Of a stretch of DNA of 64,000 bases, positions 11,189 to 20,602 are shown one piece after another (the stretch's first letter is position 1; each line of letters begins with the position of its first letter). The notes under the pieces were generated by a model. That model saw only the letters and a program-made list of their open reading frames with translations. It did not search any database and was not told the origin of the DNA. This DNA comes from Thiobacillus sp. (GTDB taxonomy: Bacteria; Pseudomonadota; Gammaproteobacteria; Burkholderiales; Thiobacillaceae), in contig NZ_JANJXQ010000133.1 of assembly GCF_024708915.1 (NCBI RefSeq), positions 1-64,000 of the forward strand. Direction: 5' to 3'. Both the position numbers and the translations under genes were made by a program.

Positions 11189-13635
11189 GGCGAAACCTCC
11201 AGAGGTTGGGAAGCAAGGAAGGACGCGGCCGAGGGAGCGGACGGCAATAGGTCGGCCGCCCAATCGAGGCTGCGGTGACGCAGCCAGGCACCGACGAAGC
11301 CCGGTGTTCCGGCATCGCGCAGCACGCTGTCGATAGCGCGCTGGTCTTGGGGCGTCGAAGCGCCCGCGAAGGCGAGCGTGACCGGCCCGAGGTCCAGGTC
11401 GAACAGACGGTTGCCGAGACGCGACTGGTAGTAGTAGTCGCGCTTGGGCTGCGCGGTGGCGACGATCTCGATTTGCCGGGCATTCAGCCCGAAGCCCTCG
11501 TAGATGGTGCGAATCTGCGGCTCGGTCGCCTGCGGATTCGGCAGGAAGATGCGGCTCGCGCAGCTTTCGATGATCGCGGGCGCGATGGTCGAGTCTTTGA
11601 TATCGGCCAGCGACTGCGTGGCAAAGATGACGCTGACGTTCTTCTTGCGCAGCGTCTTGAGCCATTGGCGAATGCGCGCCGCAAACACCGGGTCGTCCAG
11701 GAACAGCCAGGCTTCATCGAGGATCAGCAGCGTTGGCGCGCCATCGAAACGCTCATCGAAGCGCGCGAACAGGTAGCCCAGCACGGCCAGCACCGCCGCC
11801 TTGCTGTGCATCAGTTCCTCCATCTCGAAGCCCTGAACGTCGCCCACGCCCAGCCGGTCGCTGTCGGCATCCAGCAGCTTGCCGTGAGCGCCGCCGAGCA
11901 CGTAGGGCGCGAGCGCCTGGCGCAGCACGTTGGATTGCAGCAGCACCGATAGGCCGGTGAGCGTGCGCTGCTCCACGGGCGCGCCTGCGAGACTGCCGAG
12001 CGCCGACCAGATAGCCACCTTCTCATCGGGGCCGATCGCAATGCCTTCATGCCGCAGGCGGCCTTCAACCCACTCGGCCGCCCAAGTGCGATAGCCTTCC
12101 CGGTCGATGCGTGCGAGCGGCTGAAACGCGATCGCACCGTCGGCGCCCAAGTCGTAGTGCTCGCCGCCCAGGCCGAGAATGGTGGCGCGCATGGAGCGCC
12201 CCATGTCGAAGGCGAAGATGCGCGAGCCGGGATAGCGGCGGAACTGCATCGCCAGCGTGGCGAGCAGAACCGACTTGCCCATGCCGGTCGGGCCGGCCAC
12301 CAGCGTATGTCCCACGTCGCCGATGTGCGTCACCAGCCGGAACGGCGTCGCGCCCTCGGTGCGCGTGACGATCAGCGGCGGGCCGTCGAGGTGGGCGTTC
12401 TTCTCCGGCCCGGCCCACACCGCCGACACCGGCATCAGATGCGAGAGGTTCAGCGTCGAGACGATGGGCTGGCGCACATTGGCGTAGGCATTGCCCGGCA
12501 CCGAAGACAGCCAAGCCTCCACAGCATTGAGCGTTTCAGGGATGGTCACGAAGCCACGCCCCTGGATGACGCGCTCCACCCTGCGCAGCTTTTCGTCGGC
12601 CGTGTTGGCGTCAGGGTCGAGCACTGTCACGGTCGCGGTGACGTAGCCGAAGGCGACTTGGTCGCTGCCCAGTTCCTGCAAGGCCGAGTCCGCGTCAGCG
12701 GCCTTGTTGCTGGCATCGGTATCGACCAACGGGCTTTCCTGTTGGAAGATGGTTTCGCGTAGCAGCGCAAGGACGTTCTTGCGCTTGGCGAACCACTGCC
12801 GGCGCAGGCGGCCCAGCTCTTTCTCGGCCTCGGCCTTGTCCATACAGAGGAAGCGCGTGCTCCAGCGGTAGGCGAAGCCGAGCCGGTTGAGGTCGTCCAG
12901 AATCCCCGGCCAGGTCGAGGTCGGGAAGCCGCGCACCGTCACCACACGCAGGTGCTGGTCGCCCAGCATGGGTGCGAGGCCGCCGACCAGCGGTGCATCG
13001 GCCAGCAGCGCGTCGAGATGGAACGGCACTTCCGGCACACCGATGCGGTAGCGATGCGCCGAGACAGTCGCATGCAGGTAGGTCAGGGTCTGGCTGTCGT
13101 CGAGCCAGGTGATCTCCGGCATCACGCCGTCCAGCAGGTCATAGATGCGGTCGGTTTCGGCGACGAAGGCCGACAAGCGTTCGCGCCAGTCCACGCCTTG
13201 CGTGGGCGTGTTCTCGTAGAGCATCTTGGCCGCGCGAGCGCGGGACTCCTCGGGCGGCAGGCATAGGAGCGTGAGGTGATAGCCACTCTCGAAGTGGTTG
13301 CCCGATTCCTCGAAAGTCGCGCGCCGCTCCTCGTCGACCAGCCAGGACAACGGTTCTGGGAAATCCGAGTGTGGATAGTTCGCCGCCGGCCGGCGTTCGG
13401 CTTCGACGAACAGTGCCCAGCCCGTGCCAAGCCGGCGCAGCGCGTTGTTCAGCCGCGCCGTGGTGGCGATCAGCTCACTCTGCGTCGCACTGTCCAGGTC
13501 CGGCCCACGAAAGCGCGCCGTGCGCTGGAAGCTGCCATCCTTGTTGAGCACCACGCCCGGCGCGACCAGACCGGCCCAAGGCAGCCAGTCGGCAAGCAAG
13601 GCCGGGCGCTGGCGGTATTCGGCGAGGTTCAGCAT
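11185..13635 (-). CDS. trbE: TrbE, VirB4-like ATPase
   Basis: Cytoplasmic/inner-membrane ATPase powering pilus assembly and DNA transfer, 816 residues. An N-terminal CagE/VirB4 region is followed by a P-loop (VAGPTGMGKSVLLATLAMQF, near residue 455) and a Walker B segment (LLILDEAWLFLDD, near residue 645). It lies 10 bp after trbD and overlaps trbJ. Confidence 0.97.
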   Translation of the reverse strand: MLNLAEYRQRPALLADWLPWAGLVAPGVVLNKDGSFQRTARFRGPDLDSATQSELIATTARLNNALRRLGTGWALFVEAERRPAANYPHSDFPEPLSWLVDEERRATFEESGNHFESGYHLTLLCLPPEESRARAAKMLYENTPTQGVDWRERLSAFVAETDRIYDLLDGVMPEITWLDDSQTLTYLHATVSAHRYRIGVPEVPFHLDALLADAPLVGGLAPMLGDQHLRVVTVRGFPTSTWPGILDDLNRLGFAYRWSTRFLCMDKAEAEKELGRLRRQWFAKRKNVLALLRETIFQQESPLVDTDASNKAADADSALQELGSDQVAFGYVTATVTVLDPDANTADEKLRRVERVIQGRGFVTIPETLNAVEAWLSSVPGNAYANVRQPIVSTLNLSHLMPVSAVWAGPEKNAHLDGPPLIVTRTEGATPFRLVTHIGDVGHTLVAGPTGMGKSVLLATLAMQFRRYPGSRIFAFDMGRSMRATILGLGGEHYDLGADGAIAFQPLARIDREGYRTWAAEWVEGRLRHEGIAIGPDEKVAIWSALGSLAGAPVEQRTLTGLSVLLQSNVLRQALAPYVLGGAHGKLLDADSDRLGVGDVQGFEMEELMHSKAAVLAVLGYLFARFDERFDGAPTLLILDEAWLFLDDPVFAARIRQWLKTLRKKNVSVIFATQSLADIKDSTIAPAIIESCASRIFLPNPQATEPQIRTIYEGFGLNARQIEIVATAQPKRDYYYQSRLGNRLFDLDLGPVTLAFAGASTPQDQRAIDSVLRDAGTPGFVGAWLRHRSLDWAADLLPSAPSAASFLASQPLEVSP

Positions 13636-13645
13636 GGCATGGTCC

Positions 13646-13915
13646 TCACACGTCCAGCAGCGGCTTGTGTTTCAGGTGCGTCGCAAACACCTGCATGAAC
13701 TGCGGATCGACGCGCGCTCCCCACATCGCCAGCGAGTGGCCGACGATCCAGAGCACCAAACCCGGAATCCACAGTTGCAGGCCTAGGCCCACGGCGGCGG
13801 CCATGGTGCCGTTGGCAATCGCCACGGTGCGCGGTGCACCGCCCAGCAGGATCGGCTCGGTCAGCGAGCGATGCAGCGGAATCTCGAAGCCCGGCAGGTC
13901 GTTGGCCGTGCTCAT
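13646..13915 (-). CDS. trbD: TrbD, VirB3-like membrane protein
   Basis: An 89-residue inner-membrane protein, mostly two close hydrophobic helices (about residues 32-65), matching VirB3/TrbD. It begins FEIPLHRSLTEPILLGGAPR, typical of the family. The ATG overlaps the trbC stop. Confidence 0.93.
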   Translation of the reverse strand: MSTANDLPGFEIPLHRSLTEPILLGGAPRTVAIANGTMAAAVGLGLQLWIPGLVLWIVGHSLAMWGARVDPQFMQVFATHLKHKPLLDV

Positions 13916-14289
13916 ACGACGGCCCCGCCGGAGAAGCTGAAGAACGACAGGAAGAACGAGGATGCGGCAAACGCGATGGACAGACCGAAGACGATCTGGA
14001 TCAGCTTGCGAAAACCCCCAGACGTGTCTCCGAAGGCCAGCGCCAGGCCGGTGGAAATGATGATGATGACCGCGATGATCCGCGCCACCGGCCCCTGGAT
14101 GGAGTCGAGGATAGACTGCAGCGGCCCTTCCCAAGGCATCGAAGAGCCGGCTGCTTTCGCCGTTCCAGCCGTCATCAGCATCGCTGCGGCCAGCAGCAGG
14201 CCGTGATGGGCAGGCTCGGCCAGACGGCGCAGGCGGACGAGGATCGAAGCCGGATTTGCGGAAAAGCGGAAAGCATGGGTGTGCGTCAT
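13912..14289 (-). CDS. trbC: TrbC, VirB2-like pilin
   Basis: Predicted major conjugative pilin precursor, 125 residues, with a long leader (cleavage probably after TAKA, near residue 48) and two hydrophobic helices separated by a short polar loop (ARIIAVIIIISTGLALAFGD and LIQIVFGLSIAFAASSFFLS). Its 5' end overlaps trbB and its 3' end overlaps trbD. Confidence 0.93.
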   Translation of the reverse strand: MTHTHAFRFSANPASILVRLRRLAEPAHHGLLLAAAMLMTAGTAKAAGSSMPWEGPLQSILDSIQGPVARIIAVIIIISTGLALAFGDTSGGFRKLIQIVFGLSIAFAASSFFLSFFSFSGGAVV

Positions 14290-15326
14290 GGCAGTTCTCC
14301 AGTGTGGTTGGGGGACGGGGAAGGAACGACGGAAGAAAGTGGCAACAGCTCGGGAAACGGTGTTTCCAGCATGTCCGCCAGGCGATAACCCGCGCCATCG
14401 AAGCCGGCGACGCGGGCAATGGTTTCGATGCGACGCTTGCGACCGCGGCCGACGATGAATACGACGACGTTCACCGCCTCGGCGATCAGTGCGCGCGGCG
14501 GATTCACCGCGACTTCGAGAACCAACTGTTCCAGGCGCAGCAGCGCGCCCAACGCGGAGCCGGCGTGGATGGTGGCGATGCCGCCGGGATGGCCGGTGCC
14601 CCAGACCTTGATGAGATCCAGCGCCTCGCCGCCGCGCACCTCGCCAACGACCACGCGGTCGGGGCGCAGCCGCATCGTGGCGCGCACCAGCTCGGCCATG
14701 GACACGACGCCCGCGCGGGTGCGCAGCGGCACGTGGTCGCGCGCGGCGCATTGCAGCTCGATGGTGTCTTCGAGCACCAGCACGCGGTCGCCGGTGACGG
14801 CGATCTCTGCGAGCAAGGCATTGGCAAGTGTGGTTTTGCCGGTACTGGTGCCGCCGGCAATCAGGATGTTCCGCCGCTCGCGCACCGCGCGGCGCAGGAA
14901 CTCGGCCTGTGGTGCGGACAGGATGCCGTCGGCCACGTAGCGATCCAGGCCGATGATATTCACGGCCCGCTTGCGCAACGCAAAGGCAGGCCCCGGCGCG
15001 GCCGGCGGCAGGATGCCCTCGAAGCGTTCGCCCGTTTCGGGTAGCTCGGCGGTCAGCAGCGGTTGGCCGCGATGCACTTCAGCGCCGACGTGCGCCGCGA
15101 CCAGTCGGATGATGCGTTCACCGTCTTGCTCGGACAGTTCCACGCCCAGCGGTGCGCGGCCGGACGACAGGCGATCCACCCACAGTGACCGGTCAGGGTT
15201 GAGCATGATTTCCACCACGTCCGGGTCTTCCAATGCGGCGGCAATCACTGGTCCCATGGCCGTGCGCAACATGCGGATACGGCGATCCAGCGACGTGGTG
15301 ATGGGCGACTGCGGAACGGCACTCAT
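14286..15326 (-). CDS. trbB: TrbB, VirB11-like secretion ATPase
   Basis: Hexameric cytoplasmic ATPase of the conjugation machine, 346 residues. An N-terminal domain (PDVVEIMLNPDRSLWVDRL) precedes a P-loop (IAGGTSTGKTTLANALL, near residue 155), an Asp box and the His box (GTGHPGGIATIHAGSA). The ATG at 15326 overlaps the preceding copG-type gene and gives the normal family length. Confidence 0.96.
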   Translation of the reverse strand: MSAVPQSPITTSLDRRIRMLRTAMGPVIAAALEDPDVVEIMLNPDRSLWVDRLSSGRAPLGVELSEQDGERIIRLVAAHVGAEVHRGQPLLTAELPETGERFEGILPPAAPGPAFALRKRAVNIIGLDRYVADGILSAPQAEFLRRAVRERRNILIAGGTSTGKTTLANALLAEIAVTGDRVLVLEDTIELQCAARDHVPLRTRAGVVSMAELVRATMRLRPDRVVVGEVRGGEALDLIKVWGTGHPGGIATIHAGSALGALLRLEQLVLEVAVNPPRALIAEAVNVVVFIVGRGRKRRIETIARVAGFDGAGYRLADMLETPFPELLPLSSVVPSPSPNHTGELP

Positions 15327-15787
15327 TGGGCACGCTCCTGCGCTTCGGCCAACGCAGCCGCGTCGTCCAATCGAACGCTGTCTGGCTGCAATTCCTCCAC
15401 AACGTCGCGCACCAGACTGCGCCCGCGCAGCAGGTGGCGACCGAGCTGTTCGACGAACTGCTCGAAGCGGACCTTGCCCTGGGCGCGGGCCGCGTCCTGA
15501 TGCGCCTCGGGAACCGGCGTGCTGACAGTGAGGAAGTAGCGGATGAACAGTGCCAGCGTCTCGATCTCGATGTTCTGATCGCGCTCCAGTCGCTCGAACT
15601 GGCGTGTCAGCCGGTCGAGCCGCTTGGCGATGGCCGCCTCGCGCTGGTCGCCCGCGTCCGGCGATAGCCAGGACGCCAGCGCCGCCGCGACGATGGACGA
15701 CTTGGACACGCCTTTCTTGGCGGCCAGTTCGTCCAGACGCTTCGCATGCTCGGGCGGAATGAACAGGTTGAGGCGGTATTGGCTCAT
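15323..15787 (-). CDS. CopG-type ribbon-helix-helix protein
   Basis: A 154-residue protein whose first 45 residues form a ribbon-helix-helix DNA-binding domain (YRLNLFIPPEHAKRLDELA, then GVSKSSIVAAALASWL). A helical, charged C-terminal part probably serves oligomerisation. A gene of this type is found between traG and trbB in Tn4371-like elements and may regulate the transfer operon. It overlaps traG and trbB by 4 bp each. Confidence 0.88.
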   Translation of the reverse strand: MSQYRLNLFIPPEHAKRLDELAAKKGVSKSSIVAAALASWLSPDAGDQREAAIAKRLDRLTRQFERLERDQNIEIETLALFIRYFLTVSTPVPEAHQDAARAQGKVRFEQFVEQLGRHLLRGRSLVRDVVEELQPDSVRLDDAAALAEAQERAQ

Positions 15788-17790
15788 AGCTGGATTCCGT
15801 CGTCGGGATCGAGGGACGCCAGCCGGGCCGTGCGCTGCATGGCCGGGTCAAGCTGGCGAGGGAGCGGCAGCGGCAAGTCGTCGTCATCGAGCAGCGCGAG
15901 GTCGTTGCTTGCTGGCTCTTGCTCGGGGCTGTACGCGGCAACCTCGGACAGCTCGGGTTGCCGACGTGGCCCGCCGTCGTCGGCGGTGCTGGTTACGCTG
16001 ATGGTCAGGGCTGCGGCTGTGGTTGGTTCTGTCGGCACGGCCGGGATTGCGATACCGCTCCAGTCGTCGGGACGCAAAGGCGGTGCGTCGGTGTAGCGGT
16101 TGGCCGCAAGTGTTGGCGGCGGCAGCACGCGCCGCTTGAAGTTGGCATCCGCGAAGTAGCGCAGCTTCTTGGCCTTGATCGGCGCCACGCTGGACACCAT
16201 CACCACAGCTTCGTCGGGCGGGAGTTGCATCACCTCACCAGGCGTCAGCAGCGGGCGGGCCGTTTCCTGGCGCGACACCATCAGGTGTCCCAGCCACGGC
16301 GCAAGCCGGTGACCGGCGTAGTTGCGCTGCGCGCGTAGTTCGGTGGCCGTGCCCAGCGTCTCGGAGATGCGCTTGGCGGTGCGTTCGTCGTTGGTGGCGA
16401 ACGTCACCCGGACATGGCAGTTGTCGAGGATGGAATGGTTCTGGCCGTAGGCTTTGTCGATCTGATTGAGCGACTGCGCGATCAGGAAGCTGCGGATGCC
16501 GTAGCCGGCCATGAACGCCAAGGCCGTCTCAAAGAAGTCCAGGCGTCCCAATGCCGGGAACTCGTCGAGCATCAGCAGCAGTTTGTGGCGACGTGCGATG
16601 CCGTCGCTGCCGTCGAGCGATTCGGTCAGGCGTCGGCCGATCTGGTTGAGGATCAGACGCACCAGCGGCTTGGTGCGGCTGATGTCGGATGGCGGCACGA
16701 CAAGGTACAGCGAGACGGGATGCTCGGATGCGATCAGGTCGGCGATACGCCAGTCGCAGCGCGAGGTGACTTCGGCCACCGTGGGATCGCGGTACAGGCC
16801 GAGAAAGGACATGGCCGTTGACAGCACGCCCGAGCGCTCGTTGTCGCTCTTGTTGAGAACTTCGCGTGCGGCCGAAGCGACGACGGGATGCGGCGTGTCA
16901 CCGAGGTGCCGCGTCGTCATCATCCGATGCAGCGTCAGCTCAAACGGGCACGCCGGGTCGGACAGGAAGTTGGCTACGCCACGCAGCGTCTTGTCTTCCC
17001 CTGCATAGAGCACATGCAGGATGGCACCGACCAGCAGCGCGTGCGAAGTCTTTTCCCAATGGTTGCGGCGTTCGAGTGCACCTTCGGGATCGACCAGGAT
17101 GTCGGCGATGTTCTGCACGTCACGCACTTCATGCGCACCGCGTCGGACCTCCAGTAGCGGGTTGTACGCGGCTGATTTAGGATCGGTGGGATTGAACAGC
17201 AGGCAGTGCGAGAAGCGCGAGCGCCAGCCTGCGGTGATCTGCCAGTTCTCGCCCTTGATGTCGTGGATGACAGCAGACGCGGGCCAGGAAAGCAGCGTTG
17301 GCACCACGAGGCCGACGCCCTTGCCGGAGCGCGTCGGCGCGAAGGTCAGAACGTGTTCTGGTCCTTCGTGCCGTAGGTACTGATCGTCATACAACCCGAG
17401 AAAAACGCCGGCTGGCTGATTCAGCCCGGCTTTGCGAATGTCGGCTGCATCGGCCCAGCGCGCCGAACCATAGGTCGTGACCAGTTTCGATTGCCGCGAA
17501 CGCCACACCGACATGCCGATGGCAACCAGCACGGCGCCCAGGCCGCTGCCGCCTGCGATCGCGCCGCCGATGTCGAAGACATGCGGCGCGTAGGCATCGA
17601 AGAAGAACCACCACTCGAACAGCCGCCAGGGGTGATAGACCGGCGTACCGAAGAAATCGAACCACGGCGAGCCCAGGCGTAGCTGGTAGCCCAGGGCGGC
17701 GGCTGTCCATTGCGTGGCTCCCCACACACCGGCGATCACGATGCTGAATACAGCAACGATTTGCCCGAACAGCACACCCTGACCTTGCAT
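15784..17790 (-). CDS. traG: TraG, VirD4-like coupling protein
   Basis: Type IV coupling ATPase that links the relaxase-DNA complex to the channel. The 668 residues include N-terminal membrane helices (about 8-30 and 75-105), a P-loop (FAPTRSGKGVGLVVPTLL, near residue 150) and Walker B (LLMLDEFPALG). I chose the ATG at 17790 because a GGGAGG site precedes it; an upstream start would add an arginine-rich extension lacking homology. It heads the 11-gene traG-trb operon. Confidence 0.96.
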   Translation of the reverse strand: MQGQGVLFGQIVAVFSIVIAGVWGATQWTAAALGYQLRLGSPWFDFFGTPVYHPWRLFEWWFFFDAYAPHVFDIGGAIAGGSGLGAVLVAIGMSVWRSRQSKLVTTYGSARWADAADIRKAGLNQPAGVFLGLYDDQYLRHEGPEHVLTFAPTRSGKGVGLVVPTLLSWPASAVIHDIKGENWQITAGWRSRFSHCLLFNPTDPKSAAYNPLLEVRRGAHEVRDVQNIADILVDPEGALERRNHWEKTSHALLVGAILHVLYAGEDKTLRGVANFLSDPACPFELTLHRMMTTRHLGDTPHPVVASAAREVLNKSDNERSGVLSTAMSFLGLYRDPTVAEVTSRCDWRIADLIASEHPVSLYLVVPPSDISRTKPLVRLILNQIGRRLTESLDGSDGIARRHKLLLMLDEFPALGRLDFFETALAFMAGYGIRSFLIAQSLNQIDKAYGQNHSILDNCHVRVTFATNDERTAKRISETLGTATELRAQRNYAGHRLAPWLGHLMVSRQETARPLLTPGEVMQLPPDEAVVMVSSVAPIKAKKLRYFADANFKRRVLPPPTLAANRYTDAPPLRPDDWSGIAIPAVPTEPTTAAALTISVTSTADDGGPRRQPELSEVAAYSPEQEPASNDLALLDDDDLPLPLPRQLDPAMQRTARLASLDPDDGIQL

Positions 17791-18011
17791 CTTGACCTCC
17801 CGATTTCTCCTGCGCGGCAAATGGCACGAAAACATGCCGCACACGCGAGATTCGGGTCTGGATCAAGGCCGGTCAAAGACCGTTATCGGGACAAAGATGC
17901 TTGATAAAACATCAATTCATGTAGCGGCGAAGTCAATAAAAACGCCGCAAGCGACGGAGCGTTGCAGCGTATCGAGCAAATAAATGCGGTTTTGTTGCAA
18001 GTCGTCCAAGA

Positions 18012-18287
18012 TCAGAACTTGGGCTGCTCCTTCGACGGCGTGTAGGGTGTTTTGCCGTCGCCGAGAAAGCGTCGGTTCGTCGCTTCAGCCACTCGGTTGC
18101 AGAGTTCATCGCCGAGCTTCTCGCGATCGGTCTTGCACTGCTGGCGCAGTTCTTTCAGGCGTTCTGGATTGGCTGCGAGCGATTCAACCGTTTCGTTTGG
18201 CACAGACCTCCTACTCGCCTCGGTCGACTCGGGTTTGCCGCAAGCCACAAGCATTGCGGTAAGCAGAAGCGGGGCAATTTTTCTCAT
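18012..18287 (-). CDS. EexN-family entry-exclusion lipoprotein
   Basis: A 91-residue lipoprotein: signal peptide then lipobox (MLVACGKP). The mature part has paired cysteines (RQQCKTDREKLGDELCNRV), the pattern of the EexN family associated with entry exclusion in trb-type systems. Its ATG overlaps the stop of the LysR gene (ATGA), and it lies 221 bp before traG. Confidence 0.82.
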   Translation of the reverse strand: MRKIAPLLLTAMLVACGKPESTEASRRSVPNETVESLAANPERLKELRQQCKTDREKLGDELCNRVAEATNRRFLGDGKTPYTPSKEQPKF

Positions 18288-19228
18288 GGCCCGATTTCCT
18301 CCGTCGGATCAGGTTTTTCTCTTGCTGCAGATATCTTTCCGTTTGAAGGCTCAACGGCATAGACCCTTTCGATGAAACGGATCAGAGCATCCGAAGGTTC
18401 GCTCCCCACTCGCAGTAGGTAAGTAGTGAGCGTGTGCGAGCCACCGGCCAGCGGTCGCGCTACGACGCTTGGTTCACGGCTGGCGGCTATTTGGGAGGCG
18501 CCGGCCAATCCCAGTGCAAAACCCGCTGACACCAACGTCATCATCAGGTCGAAGGACGCAACCCGTTCGGCGATCAACGGTTCTTGATCAACCCGGCGCA
18601 GCACGCGTTCGACTTGGCGAGCATGTCCCTCGCATGCGTTCGTGTCGCCGAGTACCAAGGGGTAGCGCAGCACCTCATCCAGAGGCACTTGCTTGTAAGC
18701 AAGCAAGGGGTGGCGTGCAGGCACTGCCACCATCAATGGATCATGCCAGACGGGTTCCGCAATAAGTTCATCGCCGACCTCATTCGATTGAGCGAACCCT
18801 ACGTCATACAGATCGTCGTGCAGCCCCTTGATCTGTTGCGACAAGGGAACCACCGCGAGGCGAACCTCGATCTCTGGCTCTTCCTGCCGGCTAAGCGCCA
18901 GAAGGGCAGAAAAGCACGTCGGTGTAATGCAGTCAGACAAGGCGATGCGCAATTGACCGTGGAAGCCGTTGGTGGCGGCCTTCACGCTGTCGCGAGCCTG
19001 CTGAATGGCAACGAAGACACGTGGCACGTGCTGCAGAAAGAGTACTCCCGCGCGCGTCAAACGGGTGCTGCGCGTAGTACGGGAGAATAGCTGAGTGCCC
19101 AACTCCTCTTCTAGATCCCTTATGGCACGTGACAGAGGCGACTGCTCGATATGCAACCGCTCGGCCGCGCGAGCGAAGTGGAGTTCTTCCGCTACCGCAA
19201 GAAAGCAACGAAGGTGGCGAAGCTCCAT
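18284..19228 (-). CDS. LysR-family transcriptional regulator
   Basis: A 314-residue regulator with an N-terminal winged helix-turn-helix (MELRHLRCFLAVAEELHFAR, then AERLHIEQSPLSRAIRDLE) and a periplasmic-binding-like effector domain (about residues 90-295). It is co-directional with eexN, with a 4-bp overlap, and lies 174 bp after the MFS gene. It could control transfer genes or the neighbouring biosynthetic cargo. LysR genes are seen next to traG in Tn4371-like elements, which favours a backbone role. Confidence 0.9.
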   Translation of the reverse strand: MELRHLRCFLAVAEELHFARAAERLHIEQSPLSRAIRDLEEELGTQLFSRTTRSTRLTRAGVLFLQHVPRVFVAIQQARDSVKAATNGFHGQLRIALSDCITPTCFSALLALSRQEEPEIEVRLAVVPLSQQIKGLHDDLYDVGFAQSNEVGDELIAEPVWHDPLMVAVPARHPLLAYKQVPLDEVLRYPLVLGDTNACEGHARQVERVLRRVDQEPLIAERVASFDLMMTLVSAGFALGLAGASQIAASREPSVVARPLAGGSHTLTTYLLRVGSEPSDALIRFIERVYAVEPSNGKISAAREKPDPTEEIGP

Positions 19229-19402
19229 CTATCTCCCCCTCTCGCTCTTTTCCCACAAGGACGCCAGTGCGCAGGAAATGTCAATTGTGTAGCGTTGCGG
19301 GAGATGAACCATATGTGCAGGGTAAGCATTCCTCCTACAACCTGTATGCTAAAAAGGGGATAGGTCAATGTGTTCCTAAATATGCTCTTGTAGAGCCGGA
19401 AT

Positions 19403-20602
19403 CTACTTGTTCTGCGAGTCGGACGGCTCTGCGATCAGAAACGGGATATCTTCGCTGGATTTCATCTTGGTGGCGATAGTCAGACCAGCAAGCGTGCACA
19501 GCAGACCGAGCAAGTACACAACTCCAATCGTATATGCATCAGCGAGAAGGCCTGCTAGCGGTATAGCTGCTCCGAATGCCAGATCGAAGAAAGCCAAGTA
19601 CCCAGCCATGGCCGCGCCGCGGTTTTGATGGGACACGCGCCGCACCGCTTCCACCCCGAACGCAGGTACGACCAGAGAGAACCCGGCTCCACTTAATGCC
19701 GCGCCTAGTAACGCCACATATTCGTTTGAACCAAAGAAAAGCAATGCCTGGCCCGTTGACTCGATTATCAATGACCAGATAGCGACTTTCACGCCGCCGT
19801 ATTTGTCTGGTAGCCCGCCAAAAAAAACTCTCACCGCGACATAGGCGAATCCAAAGCAGGAAATGGCGAAAAAGCCGGAACTCCATCCGTTATGTTGGAA
19901 ATACAAATTGACGAATCCCAGAATTGCCCCGTAGCCGACACTTGCCAACAACAGGCCTAGTCCCGGCTGCGCGACCAAGCGTAGCGTATGGCGGAATGGT
20001 GCGCGTATACCGCCTATTGGGCCGTATGGACACAGACGAACAGAAATGGATATCCCTACGATGGCCAACAAGATCGATACCCAGGCTACAGGTTCGAAGC
20101 TACCTGAAACGCTCAGCAGACCAGCAAGCGGCGCTCCAACGGCGATGCCTCCATACATCGCGTTGCCGTTCCAAGCCATGACCTTGCCAGCATGAGCGGG
20201 ACCAGCGTGTCTTATTGCCCAGCCAAGCGCACCCGTTACGATATAGCTCTCCGCGATGCCGAGTATCAGCCTGGCAACTATGAGTACAACCAATTTGATA
20301 GAAGCGCCATCGGCCATCGCTGACAATAGATAGCCGATTCCAGCTAGCAGGAAAAACAGCAAGCCACGTTGAAGAGCAATTCTTGGTCCATTTGTGTCGA
20401 CTGTGCTGCCAGCAGCAGGACGGGCAAGCAGCATCGCTACGTATTGGGACGCCACCACCATTCCGACGACGAATGAGCCAAATCCGAGCTGCGCGCTGAC
20501 ATAGACGGGTATTACGCTAATCGTCGCGCCGATGCCGACAAAACAGAAAAATACAGCCCACACTGCCGGTGCGATGCGCGCTAATCTGAAGTCAGAGTTC
20601 AT
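19403..20602 (-). CDS. MFS transporter, probable exporter of the cargo operon
   Basis: An inner-membrane major facilitator protein of 399 residues with about 12 predicted helices, resembling drug/sugar efflux members (YhhS-like). Visible features are the first helix APAVWAVFFCFVGIGATISV and the A-motif-like segment PAAGSTVDTNGPRIALQRG between helices 2 and 3. Its start overlaps the cyclase stop by 4 bp, making it the last gene of the luxI operon. The context suggests export of the operon product; this is inference. Confidence 0.88.
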   Translation of the reverse strand: MNSDFRLARIAPAVWAVFFCFVGIGATISVIPVYVSAQLGFGSFVVGMVVASQYVAMLLARPAAGSTVDTNGPRIALQRGLLFFLLAGIGYLLSAMADGASIKLVVLIVARLILGIAESYIVTGALGWAIRHAGPAHAGKVMAWNGNAMYGGIAVGAPLAGLLSVSGSFEPVAWVSILLAIVGISISVRLCPYGPIGGIRAPFRHTLRLVAQPGLGLLLASVGYGAILGFVNLYFQHNGWSSGFFAISCFGFAYVAVRVFFGGLPDKYGGVKVAIWSLIIESTGQALLFFGSNEYVALLGAALSGAGFSLVVPAFGVEAVRRVSHQNRGAAMAGYLAFFDLAFGAAIPLAGLLADAYTIGVVYLLGLLCTLAGLTIATKMKSSEDIPFLIAEPSDSQNK

